Program-made: the position numbers and the translations under genes
Source: Pararobbsia alpina_A
Lineage (GTDB): Bacteria > Pseudomonadota > Gammaproteobacteria > Burkholderiales > Burkholderiaceae
Direction of reading: 5' to 3'
Assembly: GCF_965118125.1 (NCBI RefSeq)
Contig: NZ_OZ221288.1
Location: 1,364,001 to 1,428,000 of the forward strand
DNA length: 64,000 nt
The notes under the pieces: generated by a model
Told to the model about the DNA's origin: nothing
Seen by the model: the letters and a program-made list of their open reading frames with translations, nothing else
The model's database searches: none
Shown: positions 15,848-23,727 of the stretch, one piece after another
How the letters are laid out: each line of letters begins with the position of its first letter
Position numbering within the stretch: the stretch's first letter is position 1

Positions 15848-16935
15848 GATGCGCGCGGCTTCAACAGCACCTTAATCGAATCGAGCGACTTTGCAATCTG
15901 GATCGCGTCGTCCCATTCTTCAAGCGAAAAGCCGTGCGTCACGATGCCCTTGGACGTCACCAGACCGCGCGCGAGCAGATCGATGGCGATCGGGTAGCAG
16001 TACGGTCCAAGATGCGCGCCACGCACATCGAGTTCCTTGCGGTCGCCGATGATCGACCAGTCCACCGACGTCTCGGCGCCAAACACCGAGAACTCGACAA
16101 AACGCCCGAGCTTGCGGATCAGATCCATGCCCTGCGTTACGCCAGCCGGCACACCCGTGGTTTCAATGTAGACATCGCAACCGTAGCCGCCGGTCAACGA
16201 CTGAATGATCGCAAGCGCATCGTCCTGCTTCGGATTGATCGTGACGTCGGCGCCGTATTCGCGCGCGAGCGCCAGCCGCTCCTCGACGAGATCGATCACC
16301 ACGAGCTTCTTCGGCGTTTTGAGGTGCGCGACCTGAGTCATCATCAGGCCGAGCGGCCCTGCTCCTGCAATGACCACGACATCGTCGAGCTGGATATCGC
16401 CACGATTCACGGTGTGGATCGCGCATGCCATCGGTTCGATGATCGCCGCATCCTCAAGCGAAATACCTTCCGGAATCTTGTGGACGATCGCCGTCGGCGG
16501 AATACGCATGTACTCGGCCATGCCGCCGTCGGCCACTTCGCGCTGGAACCCGAAGATGTTATGGACTTCGCACATCCAATACTGACCTGATTTGCAATAC
16601 CGGCATTTACCGCAAGGCACGATCTGCTCCGCAATGACACGGTCGCCGACCTTCACCTCGAAGTGCTCGGCCGCACCCGCACCCAGCTCTTCGACGACGC
16701 CAAAAAACTCGTGCCCCGGAATAACCGGCGCCTTGACCCAGGGACTCGGACCGCCCCAGAACATCTTCGCGCCCGAGTAGCACTTGCAGTCGCTCGCACA
16801 AATGCCGCACGCGGAGATGCTGATCACCAGTTCATTCGCGCGCGCTTGCGGCCTGGCAACTTGCTCGACGCGATAGTCTTCGGGCGCGTGGCAAACGATG
16901 GCCGTCATCTGCTGGGCTTTATCTTGAGTCGTCAT
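15841..16935 (-). CDS. zinc-dependent alcohol dehydrogenase, polyol (possibly erythritol/L-threitol) type
   Basis: A 364-residue zinc MDR dehydrogenase. Catalytic-zinc ligands are visible in CGICASDCK and GHEFFG, and the structural-zinc cysteines in CGKCRYCKSGQYWMC. The NAD site is VIAGAGPLGLMM. It resembles threonine/sorbitol dehydrogenase-like enzymes and the branch annotated erythritol/L-threitol dehydrogenase, though the substrate is inferred. The ATG at 16935 is chosen because AGGA lies 7 bases upstream; an in-frame TTG at 16950 is less likely. The upstream spacer (16951-16980) is almost pure pyrimidine on the coding strand. The gene follows the ABC permease and probably oxidises the imported polyol to a ketose. 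Confidence 0.88.
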   Translation of the reverse strand: MTTQDKAQQMTAIVCHAPEDYRVEQVARPQARANELVISISACGICASDCKCYSGAKMFWGGPSPWVKAPVIPGHEFFGVVEELGAGAAEHFEVKVGDRVIAEQIVPCGKCRYCKSGQYWMCEVHNIFGFQREVADGGMAEYMRIPPTAIVHKIPEGISLEDAAIIEPMACAIHTVNRGDIQLDDVVVIAGAGPLGLMMTQVAHLKTPKKLVVIDLVEERLALAREYGADVTINPKQDDALAIIQSLTGGYGCDVYIETTGVPAGVTQGMDLIRKLGRFVEFSVFGAETSVDWSIIGDRKELDVRGAHLGPYCYPIAIDLLARGLVTSKGIVTHGFSLEEWDDAIQIAKSLDSIKVLLKPRASA

Positions 16936-17004
16936 TGCATCGTCCTGCAAATAAGAGAGAAAGAGGAGAAAGGAGAGATAGAAGCGCTTGACCGAATTGG
17001 CACA

Positions 17005-18009
17005 TCACCTCTTGCGATCGCGGCTGATATAGATCGCGAGCAGGATGATTCCGCCCTTGATCACGTTCTGGACGTAAGGGTTCACCCCGACCATATTCAG
17101 CCCATTGTTCAGTACACCGAGCAGCAAAGCACCAATGAGCGTGCCAATGACCGATCCGCGTCCGCCGGAAATGGAGGTACCACCCATCACCACCGCCGCA
17201 ATCGCATCGAGCTCGAAACCAATGCCCACATTCGGCTGCCCGCTCATCAGGCGCGCGGTCAGCACGATGGACGCAAAGGCTGAGGTCAGGCCGCTGACCA
17301 CATAGACAATGAGCTTAATTCGCGCAACCCGCACACCGGATAGCCGCGTGGCCTGTTCATTGCCACCGATCGCGTAGACGTAACGTCCAAACGGCATGCG
17401 CTCGAGCATCACCCACGCGATGGCGTAAATAACCAGCATGATGAGCACTGGGGCTTGAATGCCCAGCACTTTGCCCCGCCCGAAGAAGCCGACCCAATCC
17501 GGCAGGCCGTCGATCGGATAGCCACCCGTATAAATCAAAGCCAGCCCGCGTGCGATGCCCATCGTCGCCAGCGTGACGATAATCGGCGGCATCTGCGCAT
17601 AAGCGACAAAGAAGCCGTTGGCCGCACCGAAACCGAGTCCGATCGCAATGCCGACCACCAGCGCCGCCACGGCGTTCAGTCCGGCGACCATCAGGCCCGC
17701 TGCAATCGTTCCCGACAGCGCCATCACGGAACCCACCGACAGATCGATGCCGCCAGTCAGGATCACACACGTCATGCCCACGGCAATGATCGCGTTGATC
17801 GACACCTGGCGCAGCACGTTCTCGATGTTATTCGCCGAGAGGAAGCTATTGCTCGCAAACACCATCACGATGCACACCGCGAGCAAGCCGATCAACGGAT
17901 AGAACACCGTCGAGCGCTTGATACTGGCCCACGACAGACGGAACTGCGCATCGGTGCCGGCTGCATCCGCCGTCGACGTCCGGGGTGAAGAAGGATTAGG
18001 CATGTTCAT
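17005..18009 (-). CDS. sugar ABC transporter permease (RbsC/CUT2 family)
   Basis: A 334-residue inner-membrane permease with about 8-10 hydrophobic segments. It has the CUT2/BPD_transp_2 hallmarks GMTCVILTGGIDLSVGSVMALSG and GGTSISGGRGSVIGTLIGALLLGVLNNGLNM. It forms the transmembrane channel for a monosaccharide or polyol together with the neighbouring ATPase and binding protein. The ATG at 18009 is preferred, with GGAG 6 bases upstream, over the longer frame. The start overlaps the stop of the ATPase gene by 14 bases, showing translational coupling. Confidence 0.92.
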   Translation of the reverse strand: MNMPNPSSPRTSTADAAGTDAQFRLSWASIKRSTVFYPLIGLLAVCIVMVFASNSFLSANNIENVLRQVSINAIIAVGMTCVILTGGIDLSVGSVMALSGTIAAGLMVAGLNAVAALVVGIAIGLGFGAANGFFVAYAQMPPIIVTLATMGIARGLALIYTGGYPIDGLPDWVGFFGRGKVLGIQAPVLIMLVIYAIAWVMLERMPFGRYVYAIGGNEQATRLSGVRVARIKLIVYVVSGLTSAFASIVLTARLMSGQPNVGIGFELDAIAAVVMGGTSISGGRGSVIGTLIGALLLGVLNNGLNMVGVNPYVQNVIKGGIILLAIYISRDRKR

Positions 18010-19537
18010 GAGCGACTCCATGCGCCGACCCTGCGGTGGCATACGTCATCACTGCATTCGCGTCGATAGCATCGCCTTCAAGAATCGCTTCAATGCGTCC
18101 CTGACGAAACACGGCCACGCGGTCACACATGCCGACAATCTCCGGCAGTTCCGATGAAATCATGATGATTGAATAGCCACGTGTAGTGAGTTCACGCATT
18201 AACAGATAGATTTCCGCTTTCGCACCGACATCGATACCGCGTGTCGGCTCGTCGAAGATCAAGATTCGTGTGTGATGATTGAGCCAGCGCGCAATCACGA
18301 CCTTTTGCTGATTGCCGCCAGACAGCGTCGCGACCTCGGTGTGCATGCTCGGCGCCTTCACACCGACACGCTTCATGATTTCCGCGGTCGTGCGCGCTTC
18401 GTGGCGTTGATCGATCAACACGCGCCACGAGCGGTATTTGCCGAGGTTGTTGATCGAAATGTTCTGCTTGATCGAGAAATCGGTGATCAGGCCTTCGGTC
18501 TTGCGACTCTCGGGAAGAATGCCGATCCCTGCTTTCAAGGCATCTGCCGGATCGGACAACTTCGCGCCCGCGCCGTGAATGCGAATGTCCTTGACGTGAG
18601 CCGGATCGGCGCCAATCACCGCCAACGCCGTTTCCGTCCGACCTGATCCGACCAGACCGGCAAAACCGAGAATCTCGCCTTCGCGCAACGAGAAGCGGTT
18701 CACCGGGCCGTCCTTTTTCAGCTGCAGCGCATCCACGTCGAGCACCGTTTTGGCGTCGGCGGGCAGCGTTGGCTTCGGCGGAAAACTGCTTTCGATGCGG
18801 CGGCCGACCATCATTTCGACAAGCTGCCCCACATCCGTGTCGGCCACATTCGTCACGCCAACATGCTGACCATCGCGCAGCACCGTGATGCGGTCACAGA
18901 CTTCAAAGATCTCTTCAAGGTGGTGCGAGATAAAGATCATCGTCACGCCCTGACGCTTGAGGTCCCGCATCACGTTGAACAGATGCTCCGCTTCGGCAGG
19001 CGTGAGCGTTGCGGTCGGCTCATCGAGGATCAGGATTCGCGCGTTGAGCGACAGCGCCTTGCCGATTTCCACAAACTGTTGCTGCGCTACCGACAGTTCA
19101 CGGATCTGCACCGACAGATCGATCGACACGCCAAGACGTGCAAAGATCTCCGCCGCTGCGTGCCGCATTTGCGTGCGCTTGAGCATGCCCAGCCCGTTAC
19201 GCCACTCCCGACCAAGGAAGATGTTCTCCGCGGCGTTCAGATAGGGAATCAGGCTGAATTCCTGAAACACAATGCCCACGCCCGCAGCGACGGCATCGTG
19301 ATAGTCGGTGAAGTGCTGGTCCTTGCCATCGACCGAGATCGTGCCGGTGTCTGGCCGGTAGATGCCCGACAGGATTTTCATCAGCGTCGATTTGCCTGCG
19401 CCGTTTTCGCCGAGCAAGGCGTGGATCTCGCCGCGTGCGACTTCCAGGTGAATGCCTTGCAACGCCTTGACGCCGGGAAAGCTCTTCGTGATGCCGTCGA
19501 GTTTCAGTATCGTGTCCATCGGGTCCGTCGAGCTCAT
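17996..19537 (-). CDS. sugar ABC transporter ATP-binding protein (RbsA/MglA family)
   Basis: A 513-residue duplicated ABC ATPase. The N-terminal half has Walker A GENGAGKST, a degenerate signature LSVAQQQ and Walker B ILILDEPTATLTPAE. The C-terminal half has a degenerate Walker A (GLVGSGRTE, Lys replaced by Arg), a canonical signature LSGGNQQK and LIFDEPTRGIDVGAK. This asymmetry is normal for RbsA/MglA/XylG proteins. It powers uptake by the permease it overlaps. It lies about 60 bases downstream of the binding-protein gene, across a strong intercistronic stem-loop. Confidence 0.94.
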   Translation of the reverse strand: MSSTDPMDTILKLDGITKSFPGVKALQGIHLEVARGEIHALLGENGAGKSTLMKILSGIYRPDTGTISVDGKDQHFTDYHDAVAAGVGIVFQEFSLIPYLNAAENIFLGREWRNGLGMLKRTQMRHAAAEIFARLGVSIDLSVQIRELSVAQQQFVEIGKALSLNARILILDEPTATLTPAEAEHLFNVMRDLKRQGVTMIFISHHLEEIFEVCDRITVLRDGQHVGVTNVADTDVGQLVEMMVGRRIESSFPPKPTLPADAKTVLDVDALQLKKDGPVNRFSLREGEILGFAGLVGSGRTETALAVIGADPAHVKDIRIHGAGAKLSDPADALKAGIGILPESRKTEGLITDFSIKQNISINNLGKYRSWRVLIDQRHEARTTAEIMKRVGVKAPSMHTEVATLSGGNQQKVVIARWLNHHTRILIFDEPTRGIDVGAKAEIYLLMRELTTRGYSIIMISSELPEIVGMCDRVAVFRQGRIEAILEGDAIDANAVMTYATAGSAHGVAHEHA

Positions 19538-19554
19538 GTGCGCGGGGCACGCGA

Positions 19555-19587
19555 CGGCATCGCGACGTCAGAAGAGACGCGATGCCG
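19555..19587 (-). promoter_or_regulatory. intercistronic stem-loop between binding-protein and ATPase genes
   Basis: A perfect 10-base inverted repeat, CGGCATCGCG and CGCGATGCCG with a 13-base loop, fills most of the spacer between the periplasmic binding-protein gene (stop at 19599) and the ATPase gene (start 19537). There is no T-run, so it is not a classic terminator. Structures in this position, as in malE-malF, protect the upstream message and let the binding protein be made in excess over the membrane parts. That role is inferred here. Confidence 0.6.
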
Positions 19588-19598
19588 CCACGTGTGAC

Positions 19599-20558
19599 TT
19601 ACCAGCTGAATCCCTTTGCATTGCTCTTGTCGATGAGCTTCACATCGACCGGAACCGTCTTCGGCACATTGGCGCCCCACTTCTTCGCCAGCGCAATGCC
19701 GAGCGCGATCCGCACCTGGTCCGCCGGGAATTGCGCGGAGGTCTCGATGAACTTCGAGTTCGGCTTCTGGATCGCTGCGATTGCCTCAGGCGCGCCGTCG
19801 ACGCTGGCGAGCTTGATGTCCTTGCCTGACGATTCGATCGCCGACAACGATCCCATCGCACCGCCGTCATTCACGCTGAAGAGACCCTTCAGATTCGGAT
19901 GGGCTTCGATCATGTTTTCGGTCACCGTCAGTGCCGTTGCGCGTTCCTGCTTGCCGTTCTGCGTATCGACGAGCTTCACGTTCGGGAACTTGGCCAGGGC
20001 CGCCTTGCAGCCCTTGACGCGCTCCAGAATCGGCACGACCGGAATGCCATCCAGAATCGCGACTTCACCGCTGCCGCCGATCGATTTGGCGAGGTAGTCG
20101 CACGACAGCTCACCCGCATCGAAATTCTTCGAACCAACGAACGAGTCGACCGGGCCGCTCGCGTTGGCGTCCACGGCCACCACAATCGCCCCCGCCTTCT
20201 TCGCGGAGATCACAGCCGACTGAATGCCTGTGGAATCCGTGGGATTGACGAGCAGGATGTCGATTTTCTTCTGCAACATGTCTTCGACATCGCTGACCTG
20301 CTTGCTCACGTCGTGATGCGCATCGGTCGTGACGACTTCCGCGCCCATGCTTGCAGCGGCGTCATTGAGCGCCTTCTGCATCGTCACGAAATACGGGTTA
20401 TTCATTTCCTGAAACGTCATGCCGATTTTCAACGGCGCTGCGTGCGCTGCAGTCACCGACAGAGACAGGCCAAGCGCAAGGGCGGCGCCGATGGCCGAAG
20501 CGCGTGCACGACGCGCGATGGAATGAAATGAAGGCTGCTGCTGCGTGATATTCGTCAT
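19599..20558 (-). CDS. periplasmic sugar-binding protein (RbsB/CUT2 family)
   Basis: A 319-residue periplasmic binding protein. The signal peptide (GAALALGLSLSVTAAHA) should be cut before APLKIGMTFQEMNNPYF, the typical start of RbsB-like mature domains. DILLVNPTDSTGIQSAV, VAVDANASG and VNDGGAMGSLSAIE match the peripla_BP_4 fold. It captures the substrate for the neighbouring permease/ATPase. Ligand is probably a monosaccharide or a C4-C6 polyol given the downstream dehydrogenases. A GGAG lies just before the ATG. Strong stem-loops occur both upstream (20592-20614) and downstream (19555-19587). Confidence 0.93.
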   Translation of the reverse strand: MTNITQQQPSFHSIARRARASAIGAALALGLSLSVTAAHAAPLKIGMTFQEMNNPYFVTMQKALNDAAASMGAEVVTTDAHHDVSKQVSDVEDMLQKKIDILLVNPTDSTGIQSAVISAKKAGAIVVAVDANASGPVDSFVGSKNFDAGELSCDYLAKSIGGSGEVAILDGIPVVPILERVKGCKAALAKFPNVKLVDTQNGKQERATALTVTENMIEAHPNLKGLFSVNDGGAMGSLSAIESSGKDIKLASVDGAPEAIAAIQKPNSKFIETSAQFPADQVRIALGIALAKKWGANVPKTVPVDVKLIDKSNAKGFSW

Positions 20559-20591
20559 GTCGTCTCCAAATATTGAGGATGAGCAAATCCC

Positions 20592-20614
20592 TCGCGCGGT
20601 GCGTGGCCGCGCGA
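20592..20614 (-). promoter_or_regulatory. stem-loop between araC-type regulator and binding-protein genes
   Basis: A perfect 8-base inverted repeat, TCGCGCGG and CCGCGCGA with a 7-base loop, lies in the 87-base spacer between the regulator stop (20646) and the binding-protein start (20558). No T-run follows. It could be a partial terminator or processing site that sets the regulator apart from the structural genes (inference). Confidence 0.5.
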
Positions 20615-20645
20615 TGCGTGTTGAAACTCAGGTCAGGCGAAGAAC

Positions 20646-21635
20646 TTAGTGCGAAAGGCGCGCGACAGGTGCAGCACGCGCGTGCGTGAGACTCGGCACC
20701 GCCGGCACGATCGACGGTGCGTTATCGATGCCATGACCGCGAGCGGCCGCAGCCTCCGAGGCCTCGCGACTTGCATCGTTGAGTCGCTGATTGCGCCGGA
20801 ACTCGGACGGGGCCATGCCTTTGGTCAGCAGGAAGCGCTGATTGAAATTCGACAGCGTGTTGAAGCCGGCCTTGAAGCAGATGTCCGTGACGCTCAATTC
20901 GCTATCCGTCAGCAGCTCGCACGCGAGATCGATGCGTAATCGATTCACGTACTGAACAAACGTCATGCCGGTGTGGCGACGGAAATAGCGGGAAAACGCG
21001 CTGACACTCTGCCCCGAGAGTTGCGCGAGATCCGACTCGCGCAATTCCGAAGCCAGGTTTTGACCGATAAACGACAGCGCGTGACTGATGCGGGTCGCAC
21101 CAAAAGCGGTCGGGTCCGGCTGGTAAGCCGGGCTCGCCAGATACTCGATATCCCGCGCATCCATCAAGGCCGCGAGTATCGACATGAACAGTGCAATGCG
21201 GCGAACGCCGCGTGCGTCGATCAATTGGAAGAACAAAGGCTTGACGATTTCACTGGTGTGCTCGCCAAACGACACGCCGCGCCTTGAAGAGGCGAGCAAG
21301 GCTTCCGCCTGTCGCAACTCGGGGAAACTCTCCATGCATCGCGCGACGAAATCCTGTCCGAACTGCACGACGAGATTGCGTTGCTCGATGACTTCGCCTT
21401 CTGGAACGTCGCTCACCCAGTTATGCGGCAGATTCGGGCCCATCAATACGAGGTTGCCGGGCGCAAAACGTCCGATATGGTCGCCGACGAACATCTTGCC
21501 CGTGGTCGCCACAATCAGCTGGATTTCGTATTCAGGGTGAAAATGCCAGCGCACCGTACGGTACGGATAGCCGTGGTACCACGCCTTGAACGACTCGTCA
21601 TGGCGTACGGTCACTAGTTCGAGATCAGGCTGCAC
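20646..21635 (-). CDS. AraC family regulator of the polyol transport operon
   Basis: A 329-residue AraC regulator. The N-terminal cupin-type sensor (VRWHFHPEYEIQLIVATTGKMFVGDHIGRFAPGNLVLMGPNLPHNW) is followed by two C-terminal helix-turn-helix motifs, with the AraC signature near ELSVTDICFKAGFNTLSNFNQRFLLTKGMAPSEFRR. The start is GTG at 21635, with AGGA 8 bases upstream. It is the first gene of the minus-strand operon, so it probably activates binding-protein, transporter and dehydrogenase genes from a site in the 5' region. An inverted repeat lies about 100-150 bases upstream (21737-21786). A low-complexity Ala-rich tail of about 40 residues follows the DNA-binding domain. Confidence 0.9.
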   Translation of the reverse strand: MQPDLELVTVRHDESFKAWYHGYPYRTVRWHFHPEYEIQLIVATTGKMFVGDHIGRFAPGNLVLMGPNLPHNWVSDVPEGEVIEQRNLVVQFGQDFVARCMESFPELRQAEALLASSRRGVSFGEHTSEIVKPLFFQLIDARGVRRIALFMSILAALMDARDIEYLASPAYQPDPTAFGATRISHALSFIGQNLASELRESDLAQLSGQSVSAFSRYFRRHTGMTFVQYVNRLRIDLACELLTDSELSVTDICFKAGFNTLSNFNQRFLLTKGMAPSEFRRNQRLNDASREASEAAAARGHGIDNAPSIVPAVPSLTHARAAPVARLSH

Positions 21636-21979
21636 GTGTCTTCCTCTATGGACGCGGCCTGGTAGAACGCTGCCAACCTGGCGTGCCGCGAATCTTTTGC
21701 TTATGTGACGAAAATTAAACGCAAAAGCGTCACAGCACTACCCTAAACGCCCCCGATCACTACCAGTTTTTTGCATTAGGGTTAGTACGGACGGGCGCAG
21801 CGAGAATCCATGCGAGCACGCCGGGATTGACGTGAAGTGTCTCAATGCCGCCTGGACCCGAGCGATCGCAGCAGGCAAGCCATTGCTTCGCGTGTCATGA
21901 ATGCGCCGGCCGTGGCGGTTGAAGAGCCGCGACAGCCTTCGCTGCGCTATGAATGCCTGACCATTGCTGTGTGGGCGGC
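21636..21979. other. intergenic region upstream of the AraC regulator
   Basis: A 344-base stretch with no convincing gene. It contains the AraC ribosome-binding site at its left end and a rather AT-rich patch (about 21690-21790) holding an imperfect inverted repeat. The right half (21800-21979) shows no recognisable signal. It separates the 5' end of the operon from the stop of the TetR gene. Confidence 0.5.
21737..21786 (-). promoter_or_regulatory. inverted repeat, candidate AraC-family operator
   Basis: ACTACCCTAA (21737-21746) and TTAGGGTTAGT (21776-21786) form an inverted repeat that is exact but for one extra base, separated by 29 bases including a T-run. It lies upstream of the AraC gene in an AT-rich patch, so it could be the binding site for that regulator or overlap its promoter. 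This is inference from symmetry and position. Confidence 0.4.
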
Positions 21980-22684
21980 CTAATCTGCAAGAGTCAGACG
22001 CATCCGCTCGATTGCGGCTGCAACGAGACCTGCCGCATCGTCGATGTTGTCGGCGATTCGCGCGACACCGTCGAGGCGGTCATCGATAAGCAACGTCGCG
22101 AGGCCATGCACGTACGCCCAACCGGCCGTCATCTCAACCGCCCGAGCGGTGTCGATGGCGAGTGGCGCGCTCTCCTGCGCTGTCTCTTGGCCGATCGTGC
22201 CGGCAAGCGCACGAATCGACATGCGCCGTGCGATGCCGAGCGCTTCATTTGACTGATCGAGCAACTCGTTACGGGACATCAGCCTGAACAGTTCCGATTG
22301 CTCCACCGCAAAGCTGATATAGCCGCGGGCGATCGCCTTGCGCCGTTCAAGCTCGTCGCCCACACCTTCGCTGTGTTTTGCCATCGATGCTGCGAGACGG
22401 TGGTGACCGATCGCCGCGAGCTCGCTCAGAACGCCAGACGTGTCGTTGAAGTGCCGTTGCGGCGCCGTGTGCGACACGCCCACCTCCCGCGAAATCGCGC
22501 GCAGAGTCAGACCTCGCAGTCCGTCCCGACGCAAAACCAGTTCGGCGGCCTCGAGCAGCGCCTCGCGCAAGGCGCCGTGATGGTACGGGCGCGCGGGAAC
22601 GTCCCCCTCGGCAACTGACTGCAACTTGTCCTTTTTGCCCGGATCGGGTCGTGCTTTGCGATTTGGCGTGGGTACTTCATTCAT
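21980..22684 (-). CDS. TetR/AcrR family regulator
   Basis: A 234-residue TetR-type regulator. The N-terminal helix-turn-helix is HHGALREALLEAAELVLRRDGLRGLTLRAISREVGVSHTAPQRHF, followed by a helical ligand-binding domain containing GWAYVHGLATLLIDDRL, as in the TetR C-terminal WHG group. It is divergent from the membrane-protein gene at 22894. The spacer between them contains two related 17-base sites that may be its operators. The region before the HTH (about 30 residues) is basic and probably flexible. Ligand unknown. Confidence 0.9.
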   Translation of the reverse strand: MNEVPTPNRKARPDPGKKDKLQSVAEGDVPARPYHHGALREALLEAAELVLRRDGLRGLTLRAISREVGVSHTAPQRHFNDTSGVLSELAAIGHHRLAASMAKHSEGVGDELERRKAIARGYISFAVEQSELFRLMSRNELLDQSNEALGIARRMSIRALAGTIGQETAQESAPLAIDTARAVEMTAGWAYVHGLATLLIDDRLDGVARIADNIDDAAGLVAAAIERMRLTLAD

Positions 22685-22703
22685 GCGCGCTATCTTCTTT
22701 TCA

Positions 22704-22722
22704 GTGTTTCCAGTGTAAACAC
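22704..22722. promoter_or_regulatory. candidate TetR operator 1
   Basis: GTGTTT and AAACAC form a perfect 6-base inverted repeat with a 7-base spacer, 20-38 bases upstream of the TetR start codon. The 17-base core TGTTTCCAGTGTAAACA recurs with 14 of 17 matches at 22754-22770. Repeated symmetric sites between divergent TetR and target genes are typical of autoregulated TetR systems; the assignment is inferred. Confidence 0.5.
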
Positions 22723-22725
22723 ATA

Positions 22726-22754
22726 TTGACCGGGCACGCGAACAAAGTCAAAAT
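22726..22754 (+). promoter_or_regulatory. candidate sigma-70 promoter for the membrane-protein gene
   Basis: TTGACC (22726-22731) and CAAAAT (22749-22754) are separated by 17 bases. The second operator-like site begins at the last base of the -10 box, so a bound repressor would block transcription. A leader of about 130 bases would result. Confidence 0.4.
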
Positions 22755-22770
22755 GTTTCCATTGGACACA
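22754..22770. promoter_or_regulatory. candidate TetR operator 2
   Basis: TGTTTCCATTGGACACA matches the upstream site TGTTTCCAGTGTAAACA at 14 of 17 positions. It starts about 50 bases downstream of the first copy and touches the predicted -10 box of the divergent membrane-protein gene. It is probably bound by the neighbouring TetR protein (inference). Confidence 0.5.
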
Positions 22771-22893
22771 TCTTCAAGGCGCTCAGGAGGCGACGTGGAA
22801 GTGGCGATGCCGTTCCACACCTGGCGAATGCGCCGGGTCGACGCGCACAGCCCCGGCTGTCCAGACCCTTCAATCCTTCCCTTGGAGATTTCA

Positions 22894-23445
22894 ATGGACA
22901 TGCTTCTGGCGTTTTCCCCCTTCGTCGCATTTGTGATCATCGAGCGCACCGTCGGTACATCGGCGGGTTTGGCAGCAGGTGCGCTTGTGGCAGCCGTGCT
23001 GTTGGCGCGCGATTTTCTGTCGGGCAAACGCCGCGTGAAGATCCTTGAGGTCGGCACGTTTTTGCTGTTCGGCGCACTGGCGCTGTACTCGTTTTCGTCC
23101 GGTGCGTCCTGGTCTGTGCCGGCAGTGCGACTGCTTGTTGATTCGGGTCTGTTCTTGATCGTGCTGGCGTCGATCGTGTTGCACCAGCCGTTCACGCTGC
23201 AGTACGCACGCGAGAAAGTCGCGCCCCATCTGTGGGATTCGCCTGCCTTCGTTCGCGTGAACTACGCAATTACCTTCGCTTGGGCGCTCGCGTTTGCCGC
23301 GATGGTCGCGGCCGATCTGCTGATGACGTATTCTTCGACCGTGCCGCATTCAGCGGGCATTTTCATTACCGTTGCCGCACTGTATGCGGCGATCAAGTTT
23401 ACGGGATGGTATCCGCAGCAACAGCGTGAAGCCCGGCAGGTGTGA
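22894..23445 (+). CDS. multi-pass membrane protein of unknown function
   Basis: A 183-residue very hydrophobic protein with about five to six predicted membrane helices (for example LLAFSPFVAFVIIERTVG, ALVAAVLLARDFLSG, LLFGALALYSFSSGASW, LLVDSGLFLIVLASIVLHQPF, VNYAITFAWALAFAAMVAADLLM, IFITVAALYAAIKFTGWYP). No enzyme motif is visible. The start at 22894 is chosen because GGAG lies 6 bases upstream; the open frame extends further but without membrane-like content. It is divergent from the TetR gene, whose candidate operators lie in its promoter. That suggests an inducible membrane function such as stress response or efflux assistance (inference). Confidence 0.8.
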   Translation: MDMLLAFSPFVAFVIIERTVGTSAGLAAGALVAAVLLARDFLSGKRRVKILEVGTFLLFGALALYSFSSGASWSVPAVRLLVDSGLFLIVLASIVLHQPFTLQYAREKVAPHLWDSPAFVRVNYAITFAWALAFAAMVAADLLMTYSSTVPHSAGIFITVAALYAAIKFTGWYPQQQREARQV

Positions 23446-23727
23446 TTTCGGCGCGGTGGAAATAGTCTGATCGCGACTATGCGAATGGGCTTCCATCGCA
23501 ACGAGGCCAAAGTCATCGAACAACACGGTGGTCGCCCAAATCACCGTCGCCGGCTCGACCAGGTCGACCAATGCCTCGCGCAACTGCTCAAATATCGGTT
23601 GCTTGAGTGAAACAACGAAGGTTGCAGTCTCGACGCCTGTGAAGCCTTGTCGGGCTCGGCGCGCCGCAATGTCGACGAGTTGAATGCGAAACGGGGGCTT
23701 GTGGAAAACGAAATCGTTTGACGGCAT
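23350..23727 (-). CDS. hypothetical protein, 125 aa
   Basis: I do not recognise this protein. The first 90 residues (MPSNDFVFHKPPFRIQLVDI and onward to DDFGLVAMEAHSHSRDQTIS) have balanced, globular-looking composition. The last 35 residues are read antisense to the end of the membrane-protein gene and look less natural. The convergent overlap of about 95 bases is unusual. No clear ribosome-binding site is seen. It could be a real small gene with an extended tail or a chance frame. Confidence 0.35.
   Translation of the reverse strand: MPSNDFVFHKPPFRIQLVDIAARRARQGFTGVETATFVVSLKQPIFEQLREALVDLVEPATVIWATTVLFDDFGLVAMEAHSHSRDQTISTAPKSHLPGFTLLLRIPSRKLDRRIQCGNGNENAR

Noticed and set aside
15322..16590. 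422-codon plus-strand frame
   Set aside because: Antisense to the SDR and dehydrogenase genes and crosses their spacer; no family features.
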